From Sphingopyxis flava (GTDB lineage: Bacteria > Pseudomonadota > Alphaproteobacteria > Sphingomonadales > Sphingomonadaceae), in the NCBI RefSeq assembly GCF_900168005.1, contig NZ_FUYP01000006.1:62001-126000 (forward strand): 64,000 nt of DNA, given 5' to 3'. The notes below the pieces were generated by a model. The model was not told the origin of the DNA and searched no databases. It saw only the letters and a list, made by a program, of their open reading frames with translations. Position 1 is the stretch's first letter, and each line of letters opens with the position of its first letter. Positions 10,271-18,810 of the stretch are shown here, one piece after another. The position numbers and the translations under genes are program-made.

Positions 10271-10300
10271 GAAAACGGTTTAGCGGAGAAGGCGAAGCGT

Positions 10301-11179
10301 TCAAGGGGCGATCATGCGCGCGTGATCATGGGCGCGGTCTGCCGCCAGGCTTTGCAGAACGAGCTCCGCCTCTGCCGTCGCAAGTGCGTGGACCGTGCCG
10401 ACAAGGTAGATCGCGTTGGCACAAGGCGGGCCGCAGGGCGCGAGACCGAAGGCCGCGCAGGCGTCGGCAGGTGCAATCGTTGCGCCCCGTCCCGCCGCCA
10501 CGCTGGCGAGCGCCTCCTCAAGTTCGTCGAAATGATCATGCCGGGGAAGGCTCGGCGGTTGTCCGCCCAGCGCCTCGGCGAACCATCGGGCGAAGACATA
10601 GTCATATTCGTCATAGGTGACAAAGCGCAAGGAGCCGTCTTGCACGGTGGCCACAGGGTCGGCGCCATCAGCGCCCACGAGGACAAGCTCTTCGCTCGCG
10701 ACAATCCTTGCCTCGAAGGTCGCGGCGACGACAGGGCGATAGGTGACGGCCAGATCAATCTCGCCTTGGGTGAGCGCGGCAATCAGCGCATCGTGACGAT
10801 CGGTTCGCAGGAGCAGCGACTGCGTGGCAGCGAGCCGCGGCAGCAGGGCGGGCACGAGCCGATACCGTCCAAATCCCGTGACAGCGCCGAGCCGGAGGGG
10901 CAGCGGCGCCTCGGCAGGTTCGCTCGCGCTGGCGCACGCGCGATCGATGTCGCCGAGCGCGCGGCCGATGGCATCGAACATGGTCCGACCTTTTTGCGTA
11001 AGCCGGATCGAGCGGCCGACGCGTTCGGTGAGCGCGGCCCCGACCTCACGCTCGAAGCGGCGCAAGTCCGCGTGGACAGCGGGCGGCGATTTGCCGAGCC
11101 GCTCGCCTGCCGCCGAGATACCGCCAGCAGCTCCCACCGCGTGGAAGACCATCGCGCGGCGAAGCATGTTTCCATTCAT
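10301..11179 (-). CDS. LysR family transcriptional regulator
   Basis: A 292-residue LTTR. The N-terminal winged helix-turn-helix spans residues ~5-65 (FHAVGAAGGISAAGERLGKS, then LRRFEREVGAALTERVGR and RLTQKGR). The periplasmic-binding-like effector domain follows from ~90 (LRLGAVTGFG; IDLAVTYRP). The gene is divergent from the secreted protein at 11271 with two inverted repeats between them, the classic LysR arrangement, so that gene is its likely target. The effector is unknown. Confidence 0.88.
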   Translation of the reverse strand: MNGNMLRRAMVFHAVGAAGGISAAGERLGKSPPAVHADLRRFEREVGAALTERVGRSIRLTQKGRTMFDAIGRALGDIDRACASASEPAEAPLPLRLGAVTGFGRYRLVPALLPRLAATQSLLLRTDRHDALIAALTQGEIDLAVTYRPVVAATFEARIVASEELVLVGADGADPVATVQDGSLRFVTYDEYDYVFARWFAEALGGQPPSLPRHDHFDELEEALASVAAGRGATIAPADACAAFGLAPCGPPCANAIYLVGTVHALATAEAELVLQSLAADRAHDHARMIAP

Positions 11180-11181
11180 TC

Positions 11182-11235
11182 TTCACCTCAGGTGAATGAG
11201 ATATAGGAAATTTCCAAATTATCGAATGATAATTT
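11182..11235. promoter_or_regulatory. Candidate LysR operators in divergent intergenic region
   Basis: Three symmetric elements lie between the divergent genes. TTCACCTcAGGTGAA (11182-11196) contains a T-N11-A core, the LTTR box shape. GGAAATTTCC (11206-11215) is a perfect palindrome. AAATTATC and GATAATTT (11216-11223 and 11228-11235) are a perfect 8-base inverted repeat around four bases. The AT-rich stretch contrasts with the GC-rich surroundings and probably also holds the promoters. Confidence 0.55.
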
Positions 11236-11270
11236 CCTTCCTACACCCGCTCGCGAAAGGAGAGACGGGC

Positions 11271-12032
11271 ATGAATGGATTGAAAGCGGCCGCGGCGCTG
11301 GCAGCAGCGTTGCTCGCAGCCCGGGCTGGAGCGCAGGCGCCGGTCAGCGAAAACGAGGGCATCGCGCAATTCTACAGCTACCGCGTTGCAGACCGCGCTG
11401 CGTTCGAAGCCGGCTACCGTGCGCATCTTGGCTGGCATGCCCGAAATGGCGATCCCCTCATATGGTACGCCTGGACAGTTCAGACGGGACCGCGCCGCGG
11501 CCTGTTTGTCGATGCGACGGCTGGTACCAGCTTTTCCGCGCTCGACCGGCGCGTGAAGCCCGCCGAGGATGGCGCCGATTTTCGCCGAACGGCTGCGTCC
11601 CACGCGGTAGCTGTCGATGTCGAAACATGGGAGCTGTGGGCGGGCGTATCGACGGCGACCCCGCTGGAGGACAAGCGTCCCAGCGCAATCGTCGATGTCT
11701 TCCGCATCGACGTAGCGCCGGGCGATACGGCGGCATTTGAAAGGGCCATGACGGCGCTTGCCACGCCGCGCGGGCAAGCTGGCGTGCAGCTGAGCTGGTA
11801 CCGGCGACTGCGAGGCGGGGACGGGCCGGCTTATTTCGCCATGCTGGCGCGCGAGAATTGGGCCGGGCTCGGGGCGGCGGGCGGAACATTTGCGGCCATG
11901 CTGGCGCGCGCCTACGGTGCTAGCGAGGGCGAAGTGGACAAAGTGCTCGGCGAGGTTTCGGGGCTCAGCGTCGAGAGCTGGACCTACGAGCCGAGGCTTT
12001 CCCTCATCCCCGGCGCGCCGCTTGCTCTCTAG
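11271..12032 (+). CDS. Secreted protein of unknown function, LysR-adjacent
   Basis: A 253-residue protein with a signal peptide (residues ~1-22, ending ARAGAQAP). Two similar halves are visible: each has an I-x-x-F/V-x-x-Y/F-R start, F-E-x-A/G, and a W-Y-A/R-x-tract (IAQFYSYRVADRAAFEAGY... LIWYAW; IVDVFRIDVAPGDTAAFERA... LSWYRR). This suggests a duplicated ferredoxin-like (dimeric alpha-beta barrel) fold, as in monooxygenase or NIPSNAP-like proteins, but I cannot name the family. AAAGGAGA precedes the ATG. It ends 4 bases before the convergent amidohydrolase gene. Probable target of the divergent LysR regulator. Confidence 0.7.
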   Translation: MNGLKAAAALAAALLAARAGAQAPVSENEGIAQFYSYRVADRAAFEAGYRAHLGWHARNGDPLIWYAWTVQTGPRRGLFVDATAGTSFSALDRRVKPAEDGADFRRTAASHAVAVDVETWELWAGVSTATPLEDKRPSAIVDVFRIDVAPGDTAAFERAMTALATPRGQAGVQLSWYRRLRGGDGPAYFAMLARENWAGLGAAGGTFAAMLARAYGASEGEVDKVLGEVSGLSVESWTYEPRLSLIPGAPLAL

Positions 12033-12036
12033 AGGT

Positions 12037-13323
12037 TCAGCGAACGATCGCGCCGCCCTTCATCACATGGTCGATCTTTTCAAGAACGGTGATGTCGGCG
12101 AGCGGATCGGCCTCGACCGCCACCAGGTCCGCATAGCGCCCGGGCAGAATCGCTCCCACGTCGCTGCGGCCCATTTCCTCGGCGGCTCGGGCGGTTGCCG
12201 CCTCGATCGCCTGCATCGGAGTCATGCCATATTTGACCATGTTGGCGAACTGCCGGGCATTGAGCCCGTGCGGATAGACGCCGGCGTCGGTGCCGTAGCC
12301 AATCTTGACCCCGATCTCGACCGCACGGCGAAATGCGGCGCGCTGCGTCTCGGTGGTCTCGCGGTTCTTGCGCAGATATTCCTCGGGCCAGCCCTCGCGC
12401 GTCCCTTCCTCGTCGATATAGGTGCCGTTGTATATGTCCATGACGAGCCAGGTGCCGTGAGCCTTTGCCATCTGGAGCGCTTCTTCATCGGCCAGACTGG
12501 CATGTTCGATGCTGTCGACCCCGGCGCGGATCGCATTCTTGATCCCCTCGGCGCCATGCGCATGCGCGGTGACGCGCTTGCCGCGCGCGTGCGCGACATT
12601 CACCACCGCGCGAAGCTCCTCCTCCGTCAGTTCGGGCGCGCCGGGCTCGGTCCCGATCGCGAGCACCGCGCCGGTCGCGATCGTCTTGATGAAGTCGGCG
12701 CCGCGGTCGAGGAGAAAAGCGGTTCTTGACGCCGCCTCTGCAGGCGTGGCCGCAACGCCGAGGCGCATGTCGGGGGGCAGCTCCTCGTTCGGGACAACGC
12801 CGTTCAATTCGCCGCCGCCTTTGGGCGCGGTGATATAGGCCCCTGCGACCCACATGCGCGGGCCCGGCACGTCGCCGCGCTCGATCGCATTGCGCAGCGC
12901 GACATCGGTGAGGCCGCGATAGGTTCCGACGTCGCGAACGCTGGTGAACCCCGCCTCGAGCGTCACGCGGGCGTTGCGCGCGCCGACCAATGCCGTCTCG
13001 GCGGGCGAGGCTTTCATGGGCGCGGCAAGGTCGGCGCTCTGACCAAGATCGGCAAGGTGCGTGTGAAGGTCGATGAGGCCGGGCAGTACCGTATAATCCG
13101 ACCAGTCGATCCGCGTCGAACCAGCAGGCGCCGTGCCGCAGGGACCGACCGCGGCGATGCGGTCGCCGGTGATGGTGACGCACTGGCCGGTGCGGGCCTC
13201 ACCCGACACGCCGTCGATGAGGCGTCCTGCCTCGACATAGAGCGTTGCCGCCGTCGCGGGGGTCGCCGCGGCGAGGGCGGCTGCGAGCGCGGCGGTCAGA
13301 TGGACGCGCTGAAGGTGTCGCAC
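12037..13323 (-). CDS. Exported amidohydrolase (imidazolonepropionase/prolidase-like)
   Basis: A 428-residue metal-dependent hydrolase. A signal peptide (residues ~1-22, ending ATPATA) exports it. The amidohydrolase signature is complete: metal ligands in GLIDLHTHL, Lys of DFIKTIATG (usually carbamylated), His in VTAHAHG and DSIEHAS, and Asp in IGYGTDAGV. Related enzymes cleave Xaa-Pro or Xaa-Arg dipeptides or cyclic amides. The start is taken as the GTG at 13323, preceded by GGAGA; it overlaps the end of the upstream metallopeptidase gene by 28 bases, so the two are probably co-transcribed. Confidence 0.88.
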   Translation of the reverse strand: MRHLQRVHLTAALAAALAAATPATAATLYVEAGRLIDGVSGEARTGQCVTITGDRIAAVGPCGTAPAGSTRIDWSDYTVLPGLIDLHTHLADLGQSADLAAPMKASPAETALVGARNARVTLEAGFTSVRDVGTYRGLTDVALRNAIERGDVPGPRMWVAGAYITAPKGGGELNGVVPNEELPPDMRLGVAATPAEAASRTAFLLDRGADFIKTIATGAVLAIGTEPGAPELTEEELRAVVNVAHARGKRVTAHAHGAEGIKNAIRAGVDSIEHASLADEEALQMAKAHGTWLVMDIYNGTYIDEEGTREGWPEEYLRKNRETTETQRAAFRRAVEIGVKIGYGTDAGVYPHGLNARQFANMVKYGMTPMQAIEAATARAAEEMGRSDVGAILPGRYADLVAVEADPLADITVLEKIDHVMKGGAIVR

Positions 13324-14198
13324 TGGCGCGGGTCTCCCGTTTGCAGGCCGCGGCGTAGCCAGGTCATGCGCTGTGCGCTCGTGCCGTGCGTGAAGCTTTC
13401 GGGCACCGGCCGCTGGCCCGCTGAGCGCATCAGCGTGTCGTCGCCGATCGCGTTCGCAGCTGTCATCGCCTCCTCCATGTCGCCCGGTTCCATGACGCTC
13501 TGGCCGTCGCGCGTGCGGGCGCGCGCGGCCCATACGCCGGCGTAGCAGTCGGCCTGGAGCTCCATTCGCACCTGGAGTGCGTTGCCTTCGGCCTGCGATG
13601 CGCGCTGCTGACGCTGACGGACCTGGTCCGAAATGCCGGTGATCGTCTGGATATGATGTCCGACCTCATGCGCGACGACATAGGCCTGCGCGGCATCGCC
13701 GGCGGCACCGAAGCGCTGTGCAAGTTCATTGAAAAAGGCGGTGTCGAGATAGACGCCCTGGTCGGCGGGGCAATAAAATGGGCCCATCGCAGCCTGCGCA
13801 GCCCCGCAGCCCGACTGGTTCTGATCGGTGAAGAAATTGAGCGTTGGCTTTTGGTAGCCGTTGATGACGCTGCCCCACACCTGGTGCGTCGAGCCGAAGA
13901 CATTGCACGCAAATCTCTCCGCCTGCGTGTCGCAGGCGACATTGGCTCCGCTGCGGCTATCAGCCATCGGATCGGAGGTGCCGCCCCCGGTGCTGAGCAT
14001 GTTCGCGCCGGGTCCGAGGAAAACAAAGGCGAGGATGCCGAGGAGGATGATGGTCCCGCAGCCCATCTTGCGTCCAAGCAGCATCGGAAGCAGCCCGAAG
14101 AGAAGGCCGCCCATGCCGCCGCCGCCACCGCCGAACCCGCCGCCGCCGCGGCCGAGATCGCGGATGTCGTCGCCGGGATCATAATCGTCGAGGCGCAT
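13296..14198 (-). CDS. ypfJ: YpfJ-type neutral zinc metallopeptidase
   Basis: A 300-residue membrane-anchored protein. Residues ~1-35 are Asp/Gly-rich (DDYDPGDDIRDLGRGGGG) and one helix follows (IILLGILAFVFLG, ~48-62). The extracytoplasmic domain carries the zinc motif HEVGHH (AYVVAHEVGHHIQ, ~residue 175) and a downstream third ligand region (MELQADCYAGVWA). Four Cys may form disulfides. This is the full-length layout of the putative neutral zinc metallopeptidase family. The substrate is unknown. Confidence 0.92.
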   Translation of the reverse strand: MRLDDYDPGDDIRDLGRGGGGFGGGGGGMGGLLFGLLPMLLGRKMGCGTIILLGILAFVFLGPGANMLSTGGGTSDPMADSRSGANVACDTQAERFACNVFGSTHQVWGSVINGYQKPTLNFFTDQNQSGCGAAQAAMGPFYCPADQGVYLDTAFFNELAQRFGAAGDAAQAYVVAHEVGHHIQTITGISDQVRQRQQRASQAEGNALQVRMELQADCYAGVWAARARTRDGQSVMEPGDMEEAMTAANAIGDDTLMRSAGQRPVPESFTHGTSAQRMTWLRRGLQTGDPRQCDTFSASI

Positions 14199-14366
14199 GG
14201 GAATTCTCCAGCCGGTTGCCGTGTCTTGCGCCCGTTGTGGCAGCAGCGCGGGCCCTTGGGAAGAGGCTTAAAGGGCGGGCTTGCAAAGCCAGTCCCCTCG
14301 GTTCACCTAGCGGGAGCTTCGCGGGCGTCCCCCATGATTTCCACTTTGGCGAAGAAAGGACAAGCT

Positions 14367-15152
14367 GTGCATCTTAAAGGCAAGACCGCTCTCGTGACCG
14401 GATCGACCTCGGGCATCGGGCTCGGCATCGCGAAGGCGCTCGCCGTGCACGGCGCCAACATCATCATCAACGGTTTTGGCGATGCCGACGCCATCGAGGC
14501 CGAGCGCAAGGCGCTCGAGGAGCTGAACGGAGGCAAGGCCGCCTACGACAGCGCTGATCTCACAAAGCCCGCGGCGATCGAGGCGATGTTTGCGCGCGCC
14601 GAGGCGGACATGGGCGGGGTCGATATTCTGGTGAACAATGCCGGCACGCAGTTCGTGTCGCCGATCGAGGATTTCCCGGCCGAGAAATGGGACCTCATTC
14701 TCGCGCTCAACCTCTCGTCGGCATTCCACGCGATCCGCCTTGCCGTGCCGGGGATGCGAAAGAAGAAATGGGGGCGGATCATCGCCACCGCCTCGGCGCA
14801 TTCGCTCGTCGCCTCGCCGTTCAAATCGGCCTATGTCGCAGCAAAACACGGGCTGGCCGGGCTCACCAAGGCGGTGGCGCTTGAGGTCGCCGACGCGGGG
14901 ATCACGGTCAATTGCATCAGCCCCGGCTATGTCTGGACCCCGCTCGTTGAAAATCAGATCCCCGACACGATGAAGGCGCGGGGACTGACGCGCGAGCAGG
15001 TAATCAACGACGTGCTGCTCGCCGGCCAGCCCACCAAGCAGTTCGTGACGGTCGAGCAGGTCGCAGCGCTCGCGGCCTTCCTGACGCGCGACGAGGCCGC
15101 TAATATCACGGGCGCCAACCTCAGCGTCGATGGCGGCTGGACGGCCGCCTGA
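14367..15152 (+). CDS. 3-hydroxybutyrate dehydrogenase-like short-chain dehydrogenase
   Basis: A 261-residue classical SDR. It has the NAD-binding TGSTSGIGLGIA (residues ~11-22), NNAGTQ, catalytic Ser in ATASAHSLVASPF, and the Y-x-x-x-K pair in AYVAAKHG. The C-terminus (ANITGANLSVDGGWTAA) and the W-x-P-LVE-x-Q segment match D-3-hydroxybutyrate dehydrogenases, which oxidise 3-hydroxybutyrate from PHB to acetoacetate. Start: GTG at 14367 with AAAGGA upstream; an ATG at 14334 lacks a ribosome site. Substrate assignment is by similarity to the family and could be another beta-hydroxyacid. Confidence 0.85.
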   Translation: MHLKGKTALVTGSTSGIGLGIAKALAVHGANIIINGFGDADAIEAERKALEELNGGKAAYDSADLTKPAAIEAMFARAEADMGGVDILVNNAGTQFVSPIEDFPAEKWDLILALNLSSAFHAIRLAVPGMRKKKWGRIIATASAHSLVASPFKSAYVAAKHGLAGLTKAVALEVADAGITVNCISPGYVWTPLVENQIPDTMKARGLTREQVINDVLLAGQPTKQFVTVEQVAALAAFLTRDEAANITGANLSVDGGWTAA

Positions 15153-15229
15153 TAGGATAAGACCCCGCCCCTTGAGGATTTTTTCCCCTTTCCCTAAGCA
15201 TGGGCGGGGACCAGACCAGGAGAGGGACT

Positions 15230-15868
15230 ATGTGGGGGCGCAGCAAGCTGATTTCTCTCGCCGCGGGGAGCCTTGCCCTTGCCGCGTGCCAGGCGGTGCC
15301 GCCGGTGCCGCCCTCGGCCGCCGACACGACCGCGGCGGGCACTTGGCGCGCGACGGCGACCGAGCAGGACCGTGCGCGTATCCGCAACTGGTACAAAAGC
15401 TGGGAGATGGCGCTCGCCGACGCGCGGGCGCGGGGATATGGCGCTGACATCGAGCGCGAGGGTGTGCTGCTCGAGCCGATGGCGGCGCTGCCGAACCCGC
15501 ACCTTCCCGCGGGCGAGTATCGCTGCCGCACGATCAAGGTCGGGGCGCAGACGGGGACGCTCGGCTTCATTGCCTATGACTGGTTCCGCTGCCGCGTCTC
15601 GGCCGAGCAGGGACTGGAAAGCCTGACCAAGCTGACCGGATCGCAGCGCCCGGTCGGACTGATCTTTCCCGACAATCTGAAACGGCAGGTGTTTCTGGGC
15701 ACGCTCGAGCTCGGCGACGAGACGGTTCCCGTTGATTATGGGAGCGACCGGATGCGCGACATGGCGGGGCTGATCGAGAGGATCGGTGACAATCGCTGGC
15801 GGCTGGTGCTGCCTGCCCCCGCCTATGAATCGCTGCTCGACATCATCGAACTGGTGCCGGCTGCTTGA
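15230..15868 (+). CDS. DUF4893 lipoprotein
   Basis: A 212-residue protein with a lipoprotein signal (LALAAC, Cys at ~residue 20). The body shows the DUF4893 pattern: W-R-A-T-A-T-E-x-D-R-x-R-I, then YRCRTIKVG, the core LTGSQRPVGLIFPDN, FLGTLELGDE, and RIGDNRWRLVLP near the end. The family has no known biochemical function. GGAGAGGG precedes the ATG at 15230. It is followed 14 bases later by the M20 amidohydrolase, suggesting one transcript. Confidence 0.88.
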   Translation: MWGRSKLISLAAGSLALAACQAVPPVPPSAADTTAAGTWRATATEQDRARIRNWYKSWEMALADARARGYGADIEREGVLLEPMAALPNPHLPAGEYRCRTIKVGAQTGTLGFIAYDWFRCRVSAEQGLESLTKLTGSQRPVGLIFPDNLKRQVFLGTLELGDETVPVDYGSDRMRDMAGLIERIGDNRWRLVLPAPAYESLLDIIELVPAA

Positions 15869-15882
15869 AGGGGATGGGGCAT

Positions 15883-17205
15883 ATGACACGCATCTGGTGG
15901 GCAGGGGCGGCGGCGCTGGCGTTGGCGACGCCTGCTGCGGGAGAAACGCTGGCCGAGCAGGTCAAGGCCGAGATGCCTTCGCTGATGACCATCTACGCCG
16001 ATCTTCACGCCCATCCTGAACTCAGCTTCCACGAGGTTCGGTCGGCGGGCATCCTTGCTGCCGAGGCCCGCAGGCTCGGATTTGACGTGACCGAGAAGGT
16101 GGGCGGAACCGGTGTGGTCGCGGTGATGAATAATGGTGCTGGCCCCGTAGTCCTTGTCCGCGCCGACATGGACGGATTGCCGGTGACCGAGCAGACGGGC
16201 TGGCCCGGTGCCTCGAAGGTGCGCGTGACGACCGACGAGGGCGTCGAGACGGGGGTAATGCACGCTTGCGGCCATGACACCCACATGACCAGCTGGATCG
16301 GCGTCGCGCGGCTCATGGCCGCGAACAAGGCCCAGTGGTCGGGGACGCTCGTGATGATCGGCCAGCCGGCCGAAGAACGCGGCGCGGGCGCACGGATGAT
16401 GCTCGAGGACGGTCTCTACACCCGCTTTCCAAAGCCTCAATATGCGCTCGCCTTCCACGATGCGGCGCAGGTCCCCGCCGGCATGATCGGCTATACGCCA
16501 GGCTATGCCCTCGCGAATGTCGACAGCGTCGACATCACGGTGAAGGGGGCGGGCGGCCACGGCGCCTATCCTCACACGACAAAGGATCCGATCGTTCTTG
16601 CGAGCCGGATCGTGGGCGCGCTCCAGACGCTGGTCTCGCGCGAGGTGAGCCCGCTCGATTCTGCGGTGGTCACGGTCGGCAGCTTTCACGCCGGGGCGAA
16701 GCATAATATCATCCCCGATGAGGCGAAACTGCAGCTCACGGTGCGCAGCTATAGCGATGAGGTGCGGGACCAATTGCTCACCGGGATCGCCCGCATCGCG
16801 AAAGGCGAGGCGATCGCGGCGGGGATTCCGGAGGACCGAATGCCGGTCGTCAAGGTCGACCGCACCGAATATACACCCGCTACCTACAACACCCCCGAGT
16901 TCACCGAAGAGATGGCGGCGCTCCTTCAAGCGCGCTTTGGCGAGGCGCGTGTCGTGCGCATGCCGCCGGTGATGGGCGGCGAGGATTTCGGCCGCTATGG
17001 CCGGGAGGACAAGAGCATCAAGAGCATGATCTTCTGGGTGGGCGGCGTGCCGCCGGCGGAGATTGAAGCGGCGAAGAAGGATGGGCGCACATTGCCGAGC
17101 CTCCATTCTCCCTTCTGGGCGCCGGATGCATCGGCCGTCATTTCTACTGCGACCGAGGCGCTGGGGGCGTTGACCCTGAAGCTGATGGCGAAAGCGGGCG
17201 ATTAG
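15883..17205 (+). CDS. Exported M20 family amidohydrolase
   Basis: A 440-residue protein with a signal peptide (residues ~1-20, ending TPAAG). It has the M20D aminoacylase/hippurate hydrolase features: DLHAHPELSFHE near the start, VLVRADMDGLPV, the metal-binding MHACGHDTHM, the catalytic acidic pair in GQPAEERGAG, and MPPVMGGEDFG late in the chain. The dimerisation domain lies between (HGAYPHTTKDPI). These enzymes remove acyl groups from amino acids or amides; a periplasmic form may process peptides or conjugates. Start ATG 15883 is preceded by AAGGGGATGGGG. Confidence 0.9.
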   Translation: MTRIWWAGAAALALATPAAGETLAEQVKAEMPSLMTIYADLHAHPELSFHEVRSAGILAAEARRLGFDVTEKVGGTGVVAVMNNGAGPVVLVRADMDGLPVTEQTGWPGASKVRVTTDEGVETGVMHACGHDTHMTSWIGVARLMAANKAQWSGTLVMIGQPAEERGAGARMMLEDGLYTRFPKPQYALAFHDAAQVPAGMIGYTPGYALANVDSVDITVKGAGGHGAYPHTTKDPIVLASRIVGALQTLVSREVSPLDSAVVTVGSFHAGAKHNIIPDEAKLQLTVRSYSDEVRDQLLTGIARIAKGEAIAAGIPEDRMPVVKVDRTEYTPATYNTPEFTEEMAALLQARFGEARVVRMPPVMGGEDFGRYGREDKSIKSMIFWVGGVPPAEIEAAKKDGRTLPSLHSPFWAPDASAVISTATEALGALTLKLMAKAGD

Positions 17206-17531
17206 TCGAGGAGCGAACACCCGCTCGAAAGCGTCGATGCGCTCAAGGCCGCGCTGAGCGAAGCTCTCCCCCGCGCCGCCGCACGCCTCGGCTATCCTGA
17301 CGTCCTGTGCGCGGGGCAAAGCTCGCGCTTCATGCCGTCTGGACAGAGGTTCGAGAAAGCGCGGGCACCTGCGATTAGCCCACGGATCGGTTACGCGCGG
17401 CGCGGCTCTCCACACGAGGCGACGTTTCGCGCGCACCGCCGCGCCGACGATCCTCGACGTCGATATGCATTGCTTCGGTCGATGGATTTTGTCGATCCTT
17501 GCCTTGGAGCCTCGACTAAGCCGAGCAACAA
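17206..17531. other. Intergenic stretch without a recognisable gene
   Basis: A 326-base gap between convergent genes. The first ~150 bases read on the + strand in one frame as a gene-like segment (LESVDALKAALSEALPRAAA) with no matching start, and the remainder is open in several frames without a family signature. No hairpin, tRNA or repeat is evident. It may be a decayed gene; I cannot name it. Confidence 0.4.
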
Positions 17532-18299
17532 CTAGGCACCTCTGAAATCCTCGAAGGACCCGCCGCGGCCGGCGCCTTTTGCAAAGCGAGCGGCGCCCTC
17601 GGCTGCGCCTTTGCTGAGCGGGGCGAGTCCCGCATGGGCTTCGTGGGCGAGCGCATCGACCAGTCCCAGATCCCACTGGCGATAGGCGCTCATCCGGTCG
17701 CTTCGCATGCAAAGCTGCGGAAAGGCAGCGATCTGCTTTGCGAGCGCGATCGCGGCCGGCAGTGCCTCCTCGTCGGGAACGAGGCGGTCAGCGAGGCCGA
17801 TGTGCAGCGCCTCCTCTGCCGCCACTGCGCGCCCGGTCAGGATCATGTCGAGTGCGCGGCCCTGGCCAATAAGGCGCGGCAGGCGCACCGTTCCGCCGTC
17901 GATCAGCGGCACGCCCCAGCGGCGGCAGTAGACGCCGAAGACCGCGCTCGCCGCGGCGACGCGCAAATCGCACCAGAGCGCAAGTTCGAGCCCGCCCGCG
18001 ACCGCGTGGCCCTCGACCGCGGCGATCACGGGTTTGTCGAGGAGCATCCGCGTCGGCCCCATCGGTCCTGGACCATCGGGGTCGTAGCGGGTCGCCCCGA
18101 CCGCGTGCAGATCAAAGCCCGCGCAGAAATGCCCCTCGCTGCCGGTGAGGATCGCGACGCGCGCATCCTCGTCCGCTCCAAAGGCGGCGAAAGTCTCGCG
18201 CAGCGCTGCGGCCGTCGGGGGATCGACCGCGTTGCGCTTCTCCGGCCGGTCGATGGTGATGATCGTGACGGGGCCATCGCGAGCGACGAGAAGGGGCAT
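17532..18299 (-). CDS. Enoyl-CoA hydratase/isomerase family protein (crotonase)
   Basis: A 255-residue crotonase-fold protein: TIDRPEKRNAVD at the start, oxyanion-hole segments HFCAGFDLHAVG and AVEGHAVAGGLELALWCD, and the GVPLIDGGTVRLPRLIG region. In the canonical hydratase Glu positions the sequence has Asp/Gly, so the exact reaction (hydration, isomerisation or other acyl-CoA chemistry) is uncertain. ATG 18299 has AAGGAAAT upstream. It likely works on fatty or amino-acid-derived acyl-CoAs. It stands alone. Confidence 0.87.
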   Translation of the reverse strand: MPLLVARDGPVTIITIDRPEKRNAVDPPTAAALRETFAAFGADEDARVAILTGSEGHFCAGFDLHAVGATRYDPDGPGPMGPTRMLLDKPVIAAVEGHAVAGGLELALWCDLRVAAASAVFGVYCRRWGVPLIDGGTVRLPRLIGQGRALDMILTGRAVAAEEALHIGLADRLVPDEEALPAAIALAKQIAAFPQLCMRSDRMSAYRQWDLGLVDALAHEAHAGLAPLSKGAAEGAARFAKGAGRGGSFEDFRGA

Positions 18300-18369
18300 G
18301 GGATTTCCTTCGGGCGAGTAGGGGGATAGCGGCGGTCTCGCCCGCCAGCATGACGGATCGGTTAAGGGG

Positions 18370-18398
18370 TTGAAAGCCCCAAGGCGCGGTCCTAGATG
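18370..18398 (+). promoter_or_regulatory. Candidate sigma-70 promoter for the small basic protein
   Basis: TTGAAA (18370-18375), a 17-base spacer and TAGATG (18393-18398) form a plausible housekeeping promoter. It would give a leader of about 160 bases before the ATG at 18565. Confidence 0.35.
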
Positions 18399-18470
18399 GG
18401 TCTTATGCGGGCCGGGCCCCTCTGGCGCCTTCGACACTTTGTTTCGCGGGCGTGATGTCGGACCGCATCG

Positions 18471-18534
18471 GGTGACACCGATGCTTTGCGGCCCAGCTCT
18501 CCCCCCTCATCAGGGCCTCGGCATCGGCGTCACC
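18471..18534 (+). ncRNA. Large stem-loop in the leader of the small gene at 18565
   Basis: Arms 18471-18484 and 18521-18534 pair over 14 positions with one mismatch. Inside the 36-base loop a second stem (GGCCC with GGGCC) can form. A separate 10-base palindrome GAGCATGCTC (18541-18550) lies just before the ribosome site GGAGG. The leader is therefore strongly structured; a regulatory RNA role is inference. Confidence 0.4.
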
Positions 18535-18564
18535 TGTCTTGAGCATGCTCAGTCTGGAGGCCTT

Positions 18565-18744
18565 ATGTCTGTCAATTCCCGCATTATCCGCTTTACCCAA
18601 TGGCGCCGGCAGCTCGACGAAGCAGTAAGGCGCGAGGCGCGCCAGCGCGGTGCCACTTTTCGGCTGCTGCGCCTCCATGCGCTACGACTCACGGTCAAGC
18701 AGCGGCTCGCAGCCTTGATGCGGCGCCCGGTTCACGCCCAGTGA
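18565..18744 (+). CDS. Small basic protein of unknown function
   Basis: A 59-residue, strongly basic protein (about 14 Arg plus Lys and His) with no membrane segment. A helix rich in Arg, Leu and Ala covers most of it (RRQLDEAVRREARQ; RLHALRLTVKQRLAALMRR). GGAGG lies 4 bases before the ATG, a good ribosome site. The 160-base structured leader is its most notable trait. It could bind nucleic acid; this is only suggested by charge. Confidence 0.6.
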   Translation: MSVNSRIIRFTQWRRQLDEAVRREARQRGATFRLLRLHALRLTVKQRLAALMRRPVHAQ

Positions 18745-18810
18745 TTCGTGAGCGATAAGAGGAACGCGCTGCCCTTTGCGGGCGGCGCGTTCTAACGCCA
18801 GGGCGGCGCG

